A DNA stretch of 64,000 bases from Clostridiales bacterium. Its GTDB lineage: Bacteria; Bacillota; Clostridia; Peptostreptococcales; Anaerovoracaceae. Made by a program: the position numbers and the translations under genes. Shown here piece after piece: positions 25,628-34,477 of this stretch (within the stretch, counting starts at the first letter, position 1; each line of letters starts with the position of its first letter). The notes below the pieces were generated by a model that saw only the letters and a list, made by a program, of their open reading frames with translations, was not told the DNA's origin and did not search any database. Where the stretch lies: positions 34,538 through 98,537 of the forward strand of contig SVCU01000005.1 in assembly GCA_015058215.1 (NCBI GenBank), written 5' to 3'.

Positions 25628-26893
25628 TTACTTATTCTTCTTGACCAGACGACCGATGTAGTAGCAGGCGAAGGAAACAACCATGTTGTTTACGGCTGCG
25701 ATACCGAAGGTGAAACCGGGGATGATGTTGCCGCCGGTCAGGTTACCGATGACAGCACCGGCGACCACGCCGATGATGGCTGCCCAGTTGACACCCTGGG
25801 GAGCTTCTGCGTCAGCAGCATACTTTTTGCGATCCAGGAAGAAGTCTGCGACCAGGATGACACCGACTGCGGGCAGGGTGGCATTCAGGATGGTGAGCCA
25901 GTTGCAGAAGTTGTTGTAGAGCCAGATAGCAGCTACAGTACCGATGATACCGGAGAGGATGACCATCATCTTCTTGGACTTGCCGGTGATGTTGGAGAGG
26001 CCCAGAGCACCGGTGTACAGAGCGTTGTCGTTGGTGGTCCAGATGTTGGCACCCAGAACCAGGAAGGCCCACAGGCCCATGCCCAGTTCGATCATGACCC
26101 AGAAGATATCGTTGCTGCCGGTGAAAGCACCTGCAACACCGCCGAAGCAGAACATCAGGGTGTTGCCCAGGAAGAAGGCGATGACGGTGGTGATCACAGC
26201 GGTTTTGTTAGTTTTGGCAAAACGGACGAAGTTGGGGGTTGCGGTACCGCCGCTGACGAAGGAACCGATGACCAGGCCGATGGCGCTGAACAGGGTCAGG
26301 CCGCCGGTGGACTTATCGAAAATGGCGTGGAGGCCGCCGCCTTCGATGGTGGACTTTACCATGGCATAGGTGCCCAGGATGGCGATGAGGGGAACGGAGA
26401 TGTAGGAAACGATTTCCAGACCCTTGATGCCGAAGTAAGCGGAACCGGTCATGCAGACACCCACCAGCAGAACCAGCACATAGGGCAGAACGGCAGAATC
26501 CGGTGCCAGAACCTGTGCGGCGGGGATGGCGAACATGGCAGCGCCTACGCCGAACCAACCGATCTGGGTGAGGGCGATCATGGCGGAGGGCAGGTAAGAA
26601 CCCTTGGCGCCGAAGGCTCTGCGGCTCAGCAGGTCGAAGGAGAGACCGGTGTCACAGCCGATGTAACCCAGAGCGCCGGTGTAGGCAGCCAGGATGGCAC
26701 CGCCGATGAGAACGGCCAGAATGAAACCGTTGAGATCCAGACCGTTGGCCAGGTCTACGCCGGTCCACATGCTTGCGGAGAAGAAGGTGAAGCCCAGCAT
26801 GATGGCGAACATGGGCAGGAAGCCCTTGCGTGCACTCTGGGGCACCGCTTCGTTGGTGTAGTCGATATCGACTTTCTTGATTTCTTTGTCCAT
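25628..26893 (-). CDS. codB: Cytosine permease
   Basis: 421 residues, about 12 membrane segments. A member of the nucleobase:cation symporter-1 family with the typical start FTFFSASMWTGVDLANG and segments GYIGCDTGLSFDLLSRRAFG (20 residues) and TTNDNALYTGALGLSN. It imports cytosine for CodA. It has its own promoter in the 91-base gap after the araC gene and a tight codA partner. Codon use is biased toward the highly expressed set. Confidence 0.94.
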   Translation of the reverse strand: MDKEIKKVDIDYTNEAVPQSARKGFLPMFAIMLGFTFFSASMWTGVDLANGLDLNGFILAVLIGGAILAAYTGALGYIGCDTGLSFDLLSRRAFGAKGSYLPSAMIALTQIGWFGVGAAMFAIPAAQVLAPDSAVLPYVLVLLVGVCMTGSAYFGIKGLEIVSYISVPLIAILGTYAMVKSTIEGGGLHAIFDKSTGGLTLFSAIGLVIGSFVSGGTATPNFVRFAKTNKTAVITTVIAFFLGNTLMFCFGGVAGAFTGSNDIFWVMIELGMGLWAFLVLGANIWTTNDNALYTGALGLSNITGKSKKMMVILSGIIGTVAAIWLYNNFCNWLTILNATLPAVGVILVADFFLDRKKYAADAEAPQGVNWAAIIGVVAGAVIGNLTGGNIIPGFTFGIAAVNNMVVSFACYYIGRLVKKNK

Positions 26894-26950
26894 TGTTTTG
26901 AAGACTCCTTATTTTATGTTTTGATACAAGAATCAATAACGTCCACGGAT

Positions 26951-26979
26951 ATTATAAACGTCTTCAATAATGTAGGCAA
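26951..26979 (-). promoter_or_regulatory. Sigma-A promoter of codBA
   Basis: Minus strand TTGCCT, 17 bases, TATAAT, giving a leader of about 50 bases before codB. It shows codBA is separable from araC. Confidence 0.75.
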
Positions 26980-26984
26980 GAAAA

Positions 26985-28220
26985 TTATTTCTGCAGTGCG
27001 GTTTCTTTTCGATATTCTTTCGGCGTTTTTCCGACGTATTTTTTGAAAACCTTGGAGAAATAGTTCACATCGGGGATGCCGCAGTGCTGGGCCACCGTCT
27101 GGATCTGCAGATGGGAGGTACGCAGCAGGTGCTGGGCCAGCTTGATCCGCTTCTCGTTGATGTATTCGGTGATGGTCTGCCCCGTTTCTTTCTTGAACAG
27201 GCCGGACAGGTAACTGGCGCTGATGTTCTGGGAATCGGCCAGGATCTTCAGGCTCAGTTCCATATTCAGATTGGCTTCGATACGGACGATGGCTTTCTGC
27301 ACCGGGGAGGAATAGCTTCTGGTGGAATTCTTTCGCACCAGGCGGCAGTAGGACCGCAGCATTTCGCCCATGAGAGAATGGAGACCTTCCGTAGAGGAGA
27401 TCTGCTCGATCTTATGGGCAAAGGAGGAGGAAACCTTATCCAGATAAATGGGGTGGACACCGCCGTTCTCCGCGGCCTTCCGCAGCAGGGTGTTCATGAT
27501 GATGCAGTAGTTTTTCAGGTCGCGAATTGGTTCCACGGCCCGGCGCTCAAAGGCCGTCGGGCTGAAGGCGGCCATGGCTACCTCCGCTTTGTGGCTGAGC
27601 CCCTGAGAGACGATCTGCATCAATTCGTTTTCCACAGCGTAGCGCTTCTCCATTTCCAGCATGGCGTGCTCCGTATCCTCGGGGAAAATGCCGGGAACGG
27701 GGTGGGTGATGGCGGCCAGGATCCCGGGACGTTCCTGGTTCACGTTGAGAAGCGTGAAATTGTCGCTGCTGCCCCAGGTCACCTCGGCAAAGGTGTGTAC
27801 CAGGGAGAGCAGGAAGGCTTCCGTGGGGAAGGCGGGGACGGAACTGTAATAGCGTTCCATGTGATGGAACTGCTGGGGCTGGATACCGTTCTTTTCCGAC
27901 TGCTCCATCAGCCTTTCCCGGCTCCATTCGGTTTCGAAGTAGGGGCCGATCAGCAAAATGGAAGAGGGTTGGGTTTCGGGAAGCCGCAGGAACAGATAGC
28001 TGCAGAGGAACTGGTCCGTCAGCTTATAGATCGTATTTTCCACGCAAAGGGCCAGACTGCGGTACAGCGTGGTACTGTAATCGATGCTGGCACCGAGTTG
28101 TTTGCGGAGGCCCAGGTCCATCCGGTGATCCGGCGGGGCGGTGGGGTCCAGCAGCAGGGTCTGCAGCCGGTATTTTTCAAGAGCGCTCTGCAGGAAGCGC
28201 AGTTCTGCATCATAAAACAT
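26985..28220 (-). CDS. AraC family transcriptional regulator
   Basis: 411 residues. The C-terminal 100 residues are the double helix-turn-helix of AraC: LSLKILADSQNISASYLSGL, then FKKETGQTITEYINEKRIK, and QTVAQHCGIPDVNYFSKVFKK broken here to stay short, ending GKTPKEYRK. The first 300 residues are an unclassified, mainly helical sensor domain without obvious sugar-binding cupin motifs. It lies divergent from the GPH symporter/GH2 pair and upstream of codBA; carbohydrate control of the divergent pair is the more usual arrangement. No Cys-rich or membrane features. Confidence 0.9.
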   Translation of the reverse strand: MFYDAELRFLQSALEKYRLQTLLLDPTAPPDHRMDLGLRKQLGASIDYSTTLYRSLALCVENTIYKLTDQFLCSYLFLRLPETQPSSILLIGPYFETEWSRERLMEQSEKNGIQPQQFHHMERYYSSVPAFPTEAFLLSLVHTFAEVTWGSSDNFTLLNVNQERPGILAAITHPVPGIFPEDTEHAMLEMEKRYAVENELMQIVSQGLSHKAEVAMAAFSPTAFERRAVEPIRDLKNYCIIMNTLLRKAAENGGVHPIYLDKVSSSFAHKIEQISSTEGLHSLMGEMLRSYCRLVRKNSTRSYSSPVQKAIVRIEANLNMELSLKILADSQNISASYLSGLFKKETGQTITEYINEKRIKLAQHLLRTSHLQIQTVAQHCGIPDVNYFSKVFKKYVGKTPKEYRKETALQK

Positions 28221-28270
28221 GGAAACACCTCTGAAATTGCGAAAGAAATCGAAAACGTGATATTTCTCTT

Positions 28271-28299
28271 ATTATCCTACAGAATTACGTAGAATTCAA
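28271..28299 (-). promoter_or_regulatory. Sigma-A promoter of the araC gene
   Basis: Minus strand TTGAAT, 17 bases, GATAAT. The spacer contains CTAC-N8-GTAG, a possible binding site. Confidence 0.6.
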
Positions 28300-28432
28300 T
28301 CGTTTTCCGTAAAATCATACTATAAAAGAAGAAAAAAACACTAACGGTGTTCCTCGGGGTTTTGATATCATAACATTTATAAGTAGCATTCATTATGCGA
28401 CCTGATAGTTTTTATGAGAAAAGAGGAAAACA

Positions 28433-29911
28433 ATGGGTAAAAACGTCAAACTGGATGCCAAGGGCTATCGCAAGTTCGGTATGCGCGACTGCCTGGCATA
28501 TGCAGCCGGTGACCTTGGCTGCAACATGAGCTTCTCCCTGAAGGGTACTGTACAGACCTTCTGGCTGGTCTACATGGCAATGGAAACCGGTCTGCTGTCC
28601 GCCCTGCTGCTGCTGGTCCAGATCTGGGACGCTGTCAATGATCCCCTCATCGGCAGCATGATCGACGCTGACAGAAGACAGTACAAGAGAGGTAAGTTCA
28701 AGACCTACATCCTGGTTGGTGCCATCGGCCTGACTCTGGCCGGCGCAGCCGTATTCATCCCCGCTCCCGGCGCTTCCACCTTCGTGAAGGCAATGCTCTT
28801 CATCGTCGGCTACGTGATCTGGGATGCCTGCTACACCGTCGCTAACGTTCCCTACGGCTCCATGCTGTCCCTGGTAACCGAAGATCCCGGTGAAAGAGCC
28901 TCTCTCTCCACCTGGAGATCCGTTGGTTCCATGATCGGCAACATGCTGCCCATGATGATCCTGCCCATGCTGATCTGGAAGAAGGAAGTTGACGAAAACG
29001 GCAACCCCGTTATCAACCCCGAAACCGGCGTACAGGTCGAAACCCTGCTGGGCGACCGCGTATTCTTCGCAGCCCTGATCATGGGTGTCTTCGGTCTGCT
29101 GTTCTTCCTGTTCATGCTGAAGAACATCACCATCCGCGTAGATGAAAACTCCGTAAAGACCAACGAAGGCGGCGAAAAGTTCAACGTAATCGAAGCGTTC
29201 AAGAACTTCATGAAGAACCGTCCCGCAGTGGGTGCAACCCTGGCAGCCATGGCCATGTTCCTGGGCATGAACGCAGCTTCCACCGCTGTTACCATCATGT
29301 TCGCAACCTACTTCGGCCAGGCACGGCTGTCCGGCCTCGTTTCCATGATCGGTTTCGTTCCCATGTTCTTCTTCATGCCCTTCATCAAGAAGGTGGTTAC
29401 CAAGTATGGTAAGAAGGAAGCTTCCGTTGTGGGCTCCGCATTCTCCGTACTGGGCGGCATTCTGATGCTGGTATTCCCCATGATCGGCAACAAGGGTCTG
29501 GCACTGATCGTTTACCTGATCTCCCTGATGATCTTCGGTCTGGGCATGGGCGTTTACACCTGCGTATCCTGGGCTTTCATGGCTGACGCCATCGACTACA
29601 ACGAATGGAAGACCGGCAAGAGAGAAGAAGGTACCGTATACTCTCTGCATTCCTTCTTCCGTAAGCTGGCTCAGGGCATCGGCCCCTCCATCGTTCTGCT
29701 GCTGATGGGCGCTCTGGGTTATGAATCCGCTCTGGGCACCGAAGGCCAGAGCCTGGAAACCGCTTCCAACATGTGCTGGCTGGTCGCTGCTCTGTATCTG
29801 TTCAGTGCAGTGGTACAGTTCGTATCCATCAAGTTCATCTACAACCTGGATAAGAAGACCCTGGCTCAGATGAACGCCGACCTGGCTGCAAAGCACGAAG
29901 CTGCAAAATAA
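28433..29911 (+). CDS. GPH family glycoside-cation symporter (MFS-like)
   Basis: 492 residues, about 12 membrane segments. GPH signatures: YAAGDLGCNMSFSLKGT near the N-terminus, IWDAVNDPLIGSMIDADR after the second segment, and ANVPYGSMLSLVTEDPGERA in the central loop. It imports a glycoside or glucuronide with Na+ or H+. The GH2 glycosidase follows on the same strand, so the import substrate is probably a beta-galactoside or beta-glucuronide. Divergent from an AraC regulator. Biased codons suggest strong expression when induced. No clear promoter could be settled in the 212-base gap. Confidence 0.92.
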   Translation: MGKNVKLDAKGYRKFGMRDCLAYAAGDLGCNMSFSLKGTVQTFWLVYMAMETGLLSALLLLVQIWDAVNDPLIGSMIDADRRQYKRGKFKTYILVGAIGLTLAGAAVFIPAPGASTFVKAMLFIVGYVIWDACYTVANVPYGSMLSLVTEDPGERASLSTWRSVGSMIGNMLPMMILPMLIWKKEVDENGNPVINPETGVQVETLLGDRVFFAALIMGVFGLLFFLFMLKNITIRVDENSVKTNEGGEKFNVIEAFKNFMKNRPAVGATLAAMAMFLGMNAASTAVTIMFATYFGQARLSGLVSMIGFVPMFFFMPFIKKVVTKYGKKEASVVGSAFSVLGGILMLVFPMIGNKGLALIVYLISLMIFGLGMGVYTCVSWAFMADAIDYNEWKTGKREEGTVYSLHSFFRKLAQGIGPSIVLLLMGALGYESALGTEGQSLETASNMCWLVAALYLFSAVVQFVSIKFIYNLDKKTLAQMNADLAAKHEAAK

Positions 29912-29960
29912 ATAACAGGAATTGTGCGTTGACATTCCGTTTATATTAAAGCAGTATGAT

Positions 29961-29999
29961 GATGGTGGCAGACGGAACCGATCCGTCTGCCACCATTTC
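29961..29999 (+). terminator. Strong hairpin between symporter and glycosidase genes
   Basis: 15-base perfect arms (ATGGTGGCAGACGGA and complement) with a 5-base loop, followed by only TTTCT. A partial terminator or processing site. TTGACA at 29929 with TATGAT at 29955 (20-base spacer) just before it might be a weak promoter, making this a leader hairpin. Confidence 0.65.
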
Positions 30000-30057
30000 T
30001 AAAATAAAAAGCCAATTGCAGCGCCTGCTGCATCAAGATTCAAAGGAGGGCCCTATC

Positions 30058-32301
30058 TTGAGAAACATTGTCAATCTGAATGCCAAGTGGGCATTCACCA
30101 AGCAGTGCTCCGCAGTACCCGCAGAACTGCCCATGGATTGGAACTGGGTAAACCTGCCTCATTCCTGGAATGCCATCGACGGCCAGGACGGCGGCGGTGA
30201 CTACTGGAGAGGCACCGCTTACTATGCAAAGACCATCAACAAGCTGGATCTGCCTGCTGCAGACCGTTACTATCTGGAACTGAAGGGCGCCAACTCTTCC
30301 GCTGATGTTTACGTCAACGGTCAGAAGCTGGCTCACCACGACGGCGGTTATTCCACCTGGAGAGTGGATATCACCGAAGCCATGACCCAGGAAACCCTGC
30401 TGGTCATCGCCGTGGACAACGCTGCCAACGAACTGGTCTATCCCCAGGTGGCAGACTTCACCTTCTACGGCGGTCTTTATCGCGATGTGAACCTGATCTG
30501 CGTCAATGAATCCCACTTCGATCTGGATTACTGCGGCAGCAATGGTCTGAAGATCACCCCCGCCATCGAAGGCAAGGATGCCAAGGTGGAAGTGAAGACC
30601 TGGATCACCAACCTGAAGGCCGGTCAGACCCTGCGCTACACCATCTGCGATGCAGAGGGCAAGGTAGTGGCTTCCGTTGAAACCGAAGATCCCTGCGTCA
30701 CTCTGGGCATCAGCGATGTGCATCTCTGGCACGGCCGCAAGGATCCCTACCTGTACACCGCCAAGGTGGAACTGGCAGAAGGCGAAACCCTTCTGGACGA
30801 AGTTTCCGCCCGCTTCGGCTGCAGAACCTTCCAGATCGATCCCGAAAAAGGCTTCATCCTCAACGGTGAAGAATATCCCCTGCGCGGCGTATCCCGCCAC
30901 CAGGACCGCTGGGGCATCGGCAACGCTCTGCTGCCCGAGCATCACAAAGAAGACATGGAACTGATCAACGAAGTGGGTGCCACCACCATCCGTCTGGCCC
31001 ACTATCAGCACGATCAGTACTTCTACGCTCTGTGCGCCGAATACGGTATGGTCGTCTGGGCTGAAATTCCTTACATTTCCCAGCACATGCCCACCGCTCG
31101 CGAAAACACCATCTCCCAGATGAAGGAACTGGTTGCACAGAACTACAACCACGCTTCTATCGTTGTCTGGGGCCTCTCCAACGAAATCACCATGAAGGGT
31201 GACACCGATCCCGACCTGCTGGAAAACCACCGCATCCTCAACGATCTGTGCCACGAAATGGATAAGACCCGTCTGACCACCGTTGCAGCGGTTTCTCCCA
31301 CTCCCATGGATTCCCCCTACCTGCAGATCCCCGATGTGGTTTCCTACAACCACTACTTCGGCTGGTACGGCGGCGACACCGACATGAACGGTCCCTGGTT
31401 CGACAAGTTCCACAAGCTGAATCCCAGCATTCCCATCGGCTGCTCCGAATACGGCTGCGAAGCTCTGAACTGGCACACCTCCAACCCTGTCCAGGGTGAC
31501 TACACCGAAGAATACCAGTCCTTCTACCACGAAGAACTGATCAAGCAGCTGTTCCCCAGAAAGTACATGTGGGCAACCCACGTATGGAACATGTTCGACT
31601 TCGCTGCCGACGGCAGAAACGAAGGCGGCGAAAACGGCCAGAACCACAAGGGCCTGGTCACCATCGACCGCAAGTACAAGAAGGACTCCTTCTACGCTTA
31701 CAAGGCATGGCTCAGCGATGAACCCTTCGTACATCTCACCAGCAAGCGCTACATCGACCGCGTGGAAGATGTGACCAAGGTCACCGTCTACTCCAACCAG
31801 CCCGAAGTGGAACTCTTCGCCAACGGCGTCAGCCTGGGCAAGAAGACCGCTGAAGACCACTTCTTCAAGTTCGATGTTCCCAATGCAGGCGAAACCACTC
31901 TGGTAGCCGTTGCCGGCGACCTGAAGGACGAATCCAAGATCCGCAAGGTGGAAGTCTTCAACGAAGACTATCGTCTGAAGGAAAAGAGCGCCATCCTGAA
32001 CTGGTTCGACATCACCGAAGTGGAAGGCCACCTGTCCCTGAACAGCAAGATGAGCGAAATCATGGGCACCATGCAGGGCAAACTGCTGCTGGGCGGCTTG
32101 ATGATGAAGATGATGCCCAGGAAGGGCGACAAGGTGATGGGCGGTTTCGAACTCACCGATGCCATGATGGACATGATGGGCGGCTTCACCCTGATCCGTC
32201 TGGCCGGCATGATGGGCCAGATGGGCATGAAGCTGACCAAGGAACAGCTGCTGGATCTCAACGCCAAGCTGAACAAGATCAAGAAGCCCAACAAGAAATA
32301 A
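30058..32301 (+). CDS. Glycoside hydrolase family 2 (beta-galactosidase or beta-glucuronidase type)
   Basis: 747 residues from a TTG at 30058, eight bases after AAAGGAGGG; the in-frame ATG cluster upstream lies inside a hairpin and lacks a ribosome site. Jelly-roll sugar-binding domain (1-150, NLPHSWNAIDGQDGGGDYW), Ig-like domain (about 155-255), TIM barrel (about 260-560). Acid/base Glu376 in GLSNEITMK and nucleophile Glu464 in CSEYGCE. The last 85 residues are unusual: about 16 Met, alternating hydrophobic and Gly residues, ending LDLNAKLNKIKKPNKK. No signal peptide, so it acts in the cytoplasm on what the GPH symporter imports. Exact sugar not determinable. Confidence 0.9.
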   Translation: MRNIVNLNAKWAFTKQCSAVPAELPMDWNWVNLPHSWNAIDGQDGGGDYWRGTAYYAKTINKLDLPAADRYYLELKGANSSADVYVNGQKLAHHDGGYSTWRVDITEAMTQETLLVIAVDNAANELVYPQVADFTFYGGLYRDVNLICVNESHFDLDYCGSNGLKITPAIEGKDAKVEVKTWITNLKAGQTLRYTICDAEGKVVASVETEDPCVTLGISDVHLWHGRKDPYLYTAKVELAEGETLLDEVSARFGCRTFQIDPEKGFILNGEEYPLRGVSRHQDRWGIGNALLPEHHKEDMELINEVGATTIRLAHYQHDQYFYALCAEYGMVVWAEIPYISQHMPTARENTISQMKELVAQNYNHASIVVWGLSNEITMKGDTDPDLLENHRILNDLCHEMDKTRLTTVAAVSPTPMDSPYLQIPDVVSYNHYFGWYGGDTDMNGPWFDKFHKLNPSIPIGCSEYGCEALNWHTSNPVQGDYTEEYQSFYHEELIKQLFPRKYMWATHVWNMFDFAADGRNEGGENGQNHKGLVTIDRKYKKDSFYAYKAWLSDEPFVHLTSKRYIDRVEDVTKVTVYSNQPEVELFANGVSLGKKTAEDHFFKFDVPNAGETTLVAVAGDLKDESKIRKVEVFNEDYRLKEKSAILNWFDITEVEGHLSLNSKMSEIMGTMQGKLLLGGLMMKMMPRKGDKVMGGFELTDAMMDMMGGFTLIRLAGMMGQMGMKLTKEQLLDLNAKLNKIKKPNKK

Positions 32302-32307
32302 AACAGG

Positions 32308-32354
32308 CAATCAAAAAAACAGGTGTACCCGGCGGGTGCACCTGTTTTTGATTG
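32308..32354. terminator. Bidirectional terminator
   Basis: Arms CAATCAAAAA...CAGGTG(T)ACCC and complement, 3-base loop GGC, T-runs both ways; ends the GH2 gene and the minus-strand operon at 32356. Confidence 0.92.
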
Positions 32355-32355
32355 C

Positions 32356-32880
32356 TTAAAGAGTGTTGCTGCGTTCCAGAATGGGCTGCAGCTCTGCGGG
32401 GCCCCAGTCGTCCCTGCCGATGGCGTAGAGGATCATATACACCAGGTCCATATAGGCGGGGGAGGGGGTGCTCTCGTAATTTTTCACAGAGCTCCAGGTC
32501 CGCAAAGCGGAAGCCTGAAGGGCCTGCAGAAGGCGAACTTTGGGGAGCAGTTTTTCCTCCGGCTGGTTTGGGAAGCCAGAGAAATCGTAGTCGTTGTTGC
32601 GGCCGCAGGGGGAAGCGCAGTCGTAGCAGAGGGGGATCAGCTGCCGCTTGGCTTCTTTGGCCCTGGTGATCAGGTCTTCCGGACGGATGCTGTCCGTTTC
32701 CGCAAGGCCGGCGGCCAGGGCTTCCAGAACCAGAAGGTCCATATCCGGTGTCACCTTGTGTTCGTTCCCTTCGGTGGCCCGGGAAAGACCGATGAGGCAG
32801 CCCAGAAGAGCGGCCTGCGGGCCATCGGGAAGCGGATGGTCTGCAGCGGACGGAGGAAAAGAAGAAACGTTCGGTCCCAT
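32356..32880 (-). CDS. Unrecognised 174-residue protein with CYDCASPCG motif
   Basis: The ATG at 32880 follows AAAGGAGG. Mostly helical; the only striking motif is LIPLCYDCASPCGRNNDYDF, three Cys that could hold a metal or cluster together with a partner, reminiscent of cluster-binding N-termini of hybrid-cluster-type proteins but too short to be one. It follows a ferredoxin-like gene by 16 bases, and both are divergent from a Crp/Fnr gene, the arrangement seen for anaerobic nitrosative or redox-stress loci. No family name can be given with confidence. Confidence 0.7.
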   Translation of the reverse strand: MGPNVSSFPPSAADHPLPDGPQAALLGCLIGLSRATEGNEHKVTPDMDLLVLEALAAGLAETDSIRPEDLITRAKEAKRQLIPLCYDCASPCGRNNDYDFSGFPNQPEEKLLPKVRLLQALQASALRTWSSVKNYESTPSPAYMDLVYMILYAIGRDDWGPAELQPILERSNTL

Positions 32881-32896
32881 GGGAGCCTCCTTTCCT

Positions 32897-33595
32897 TTAA
32901 TCCAAAATCCGGCCATCGGCGGAGACGGTGACCACACGCCAGGGGATGAACTTGCCGCTGGCCTTCAGGGCCTCCTTGGCTGCGTGTTCCAGACCGCCGC
33001 AGCAGGGAACTTCCATGCGGACGATGGTGACGCTTTTGATGTCGTTCAGGGCAATGATCTGCGTCAGCTTTTCGGTGTAGTCCACGGCATCCAGCTTGGG
33101 GCAGCCGATCAGGGTGACGTGGTTGCGGATGAAATCCTGATGGAAGGAAGCGTAGGCGTAGGCGCTGCAGTCGGCGGCGATCAGCAGGTTGGCATCCCGG
33201 TAGTAGGGGGCCTGCAGGGGCATCAGCTTGATCTGCACGGGCCACTGGGCCAGCTGGCTTTTTACGGAGTGTCCTGCGGCGGGTTCGGAGGGGGCAGCTT
33301 CCTTTTCACGAAGGCTTCTGGCCAGAGAACCGGGGCAGCTGCGGCTGCCCGCCGCCTTCAGGGCCTTGGCGGCCAGGACGGCAGCTTCGTTGTAGGCGGG
33401 GGCTTCCCGTTCCTCGAAGGCGATGGCATCCATCGGGCAGGCGGGCAGACAGTCGCCGAGACCGTCGCAGTAATCCTCGCGGGTAAGGACGGCTTTGCCG
33501 CCGATCATTTCAATGGCGCCTTCGTGGCAGGCGGCGGCACAGGCACCGCAGCCATTGCATTTTTCGGAATCGATTTTGATGATGGTTCGTTTCAT
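32897..33595 (-). CDS. 2x[4Fe-4S] ferredoxin-domain protein with C-terminal 110-residue domain
   Basis: 232 residues from the ATG at 33595 (AGGAGG upstream). Residues 10-60 are a ferredoxin fold: CNGCGACAAAC then CDGLGDCLPACP; the second motif has a longer CxxxxxC spacing. After a linker, residues about 120-232 contain ADCSAYAYASFHQDF, IGCPKLD and EVPCCGGLEHAA, conserved Cys that may hold another cofactor. Proteins of this layout sit beside Crp/Fnr regulators in Clostridia, often near hybrid-cluster protein genes. Likely electron carrier in a redox or nitric-oxide response; inferred from context. Confidence 0.8.
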   Translation of the reverse strand: MKRTIIKIDSEKCNGCGACAAACHEGAIEMIGGKAVLTREDYCDGLGDCLPACPMDAIAFEEREAPAYNEAAVLAAKALKAAGSRSCPGSLARSLREKEAAPSEPAAGHSVKSQLAQWPVQIKLMPLQAPYYRDANLLIAADCSAYAYASFHQDFIRNHVTLIGCPKLDAVDYTEKLTQIIALNDIKSVTIVRMEVPCCGGLEHAAKEALKASGKFIPWRVVTVSADGRILD

Positions 33596-33626
33596 TTTAT
33601 AGACCTCCTGGTGAGTGTGGGGGTGA

Positions 33627-33657
33627 GGGGCGGCCGGATTCGGAACTTGGCCGCCCC
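33627..33657. repeat. GC-palindrome element in the ferredoxin operon leader
   Basis: Perfect 9-base arms GGGGCGGCC / GGCCGCCCC around the 13-base loop GGATTCGGAACTT, between the divergent promoters and the ferredoxin ribosome site. No T-run. Confidence 0.85.
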
Positions 33658-33664
33658 GCAATTC

Positions 33665-33723
33665 TTGACTTTATGGTGATACTTTACTATACTATGGTCA
33701 TACTGTATGTTGAATTTTCAACA
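33665..33723 (+). promoter_or_regulatory. Divergent control region: crp promoter, direct repeat and palindrome
   Basis: Plus promoter TTGACT, 17 bases, TATACT (33665-33693). A minus-strand -10 TATAGT overlaps it. TATGGTGATACT (33672-33683) is repeated as TATGGTCATACT (33693-33704) exactly 21 bases on, two helical turns. TGTTGAA-TT-TTCAACA, a perfect inverted repeat, lies at 33708-33723 in front of the crp start. All three are candidate Crp/Fnr-protein sites. Confidence 0.7.
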
Positions 33724-33737
33724 AAATGGAGTTTTTT

Positions 33738-34403
33738 ATGAAAGAATTTTTACCTGTCCTGCGAAACTGTGCTCTGTTTCATCAAATTGCCGATGCGGAT
33801 CTGCCTGCCATGATGGCCTGCCTGGGGGCAAGGACCCTTTCGTTCCGCAAAAAGGAGACGATCTTCGAAGAGGGCGAGCCTGCCCGTTACGTGGGCATCG
33901 TTCTGGCCGGCAAAGTGCAGATCCTGCAGGTGGATTATTTCGGGAATCGCAGCATCATGACCACCGCCGGCCCTTCGGAACTGTTCGGGGAATCCTTTGC
34001 CTGCGCCGGTGTGGAAGCCCTTCCGGTGACGGCGATGGCGGCAGAAGACAGCAGGGTGCTGCTGGTGGACTGCCTGCGGATCATGCATTCCTGCGGAAAC
34101 GCCTGCGGCTTCCATCAGCAGATGATCTACAATCTGATGCGGGTGGTAGCCATGAAGAACCTGCAGTTTCATCAGAAGATGGAGATCACCGGAAAGCGTA
34201 CCACCCGGGAGAAGCTGCTGGCCTATCTGATGGCCCAGGCGAAAACGGCGGGAAGCAGCCGCTTCCGCATCCCCTTCGACCGGCAGGAACTGGCAGACTA
34301 TCTGCAGGTGGACAGAAGCGGACTCTCCGCAGAGATCAGCCGGCTGCGGAAAGAAGGCGTCCTCAAAAGCGAACGGAGTACCTTCGAACTTCTGCAGCAA
34401 TAG
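33738..34403 (+). CDS. Crp/Fnr family transcriptional regulator
   Basis: 221 residues. The ATG at 33738 has GGAG six bases upstream; an in-frame ATG at 33726 does not. The cyclic-nucleotide-type beta-roll spans about 10-120 (EEGEPARYVGIVLAGKVQIL, 20 residues), with GPSELFGESFACAG in the phosphate-cassette position but without the Arg-Ser pair needed for cAMP. HTH at about 165-205: FDRQELADYLQVDRSGLSAE. No N-terminal FNR cysteine cluster, though Cys are present at 11, 24 and in the effector pocket. Likely HcpR/ArcR-like sensor controlling the divergent ferredoxin operon and itself. Confidence 0.9.
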   Translation: MKEFLPVLRNCALFHQIADADLPAMMACLGARTLSFRKKETIFEEGEPARYVGIVLAGKVQILQVDYFGNRSIMTTAGPSELFGESFACAGVEALPVTAMAAEDSRVLLVDCLRIMHSCGNACGFHQQMIYNLMRVVAMKNLQFHQKMEITGKRTTREKLLAYLMAQAKTAGSSRFRIPFDRQELADYLQVDRSGLSAEISRLRKEGVLKSERSTFELLQQ

Positions 34404-34477
34404 GAGGAATGCCCTGCTTTCCTACTGGAAAAAGAAAATGCTCTGTGGTACAATGCGGGTACAGAGGTAGTTTTATT

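Noticed and set aside
33707..34477. In-frame upstream extension of the third MATE gene across the whole crp gene
   Set aside because: The extension encodes Arg/Gly/Pro-rich nonsense in another frame of crp; the MATE family start fits the ATG at 34478.
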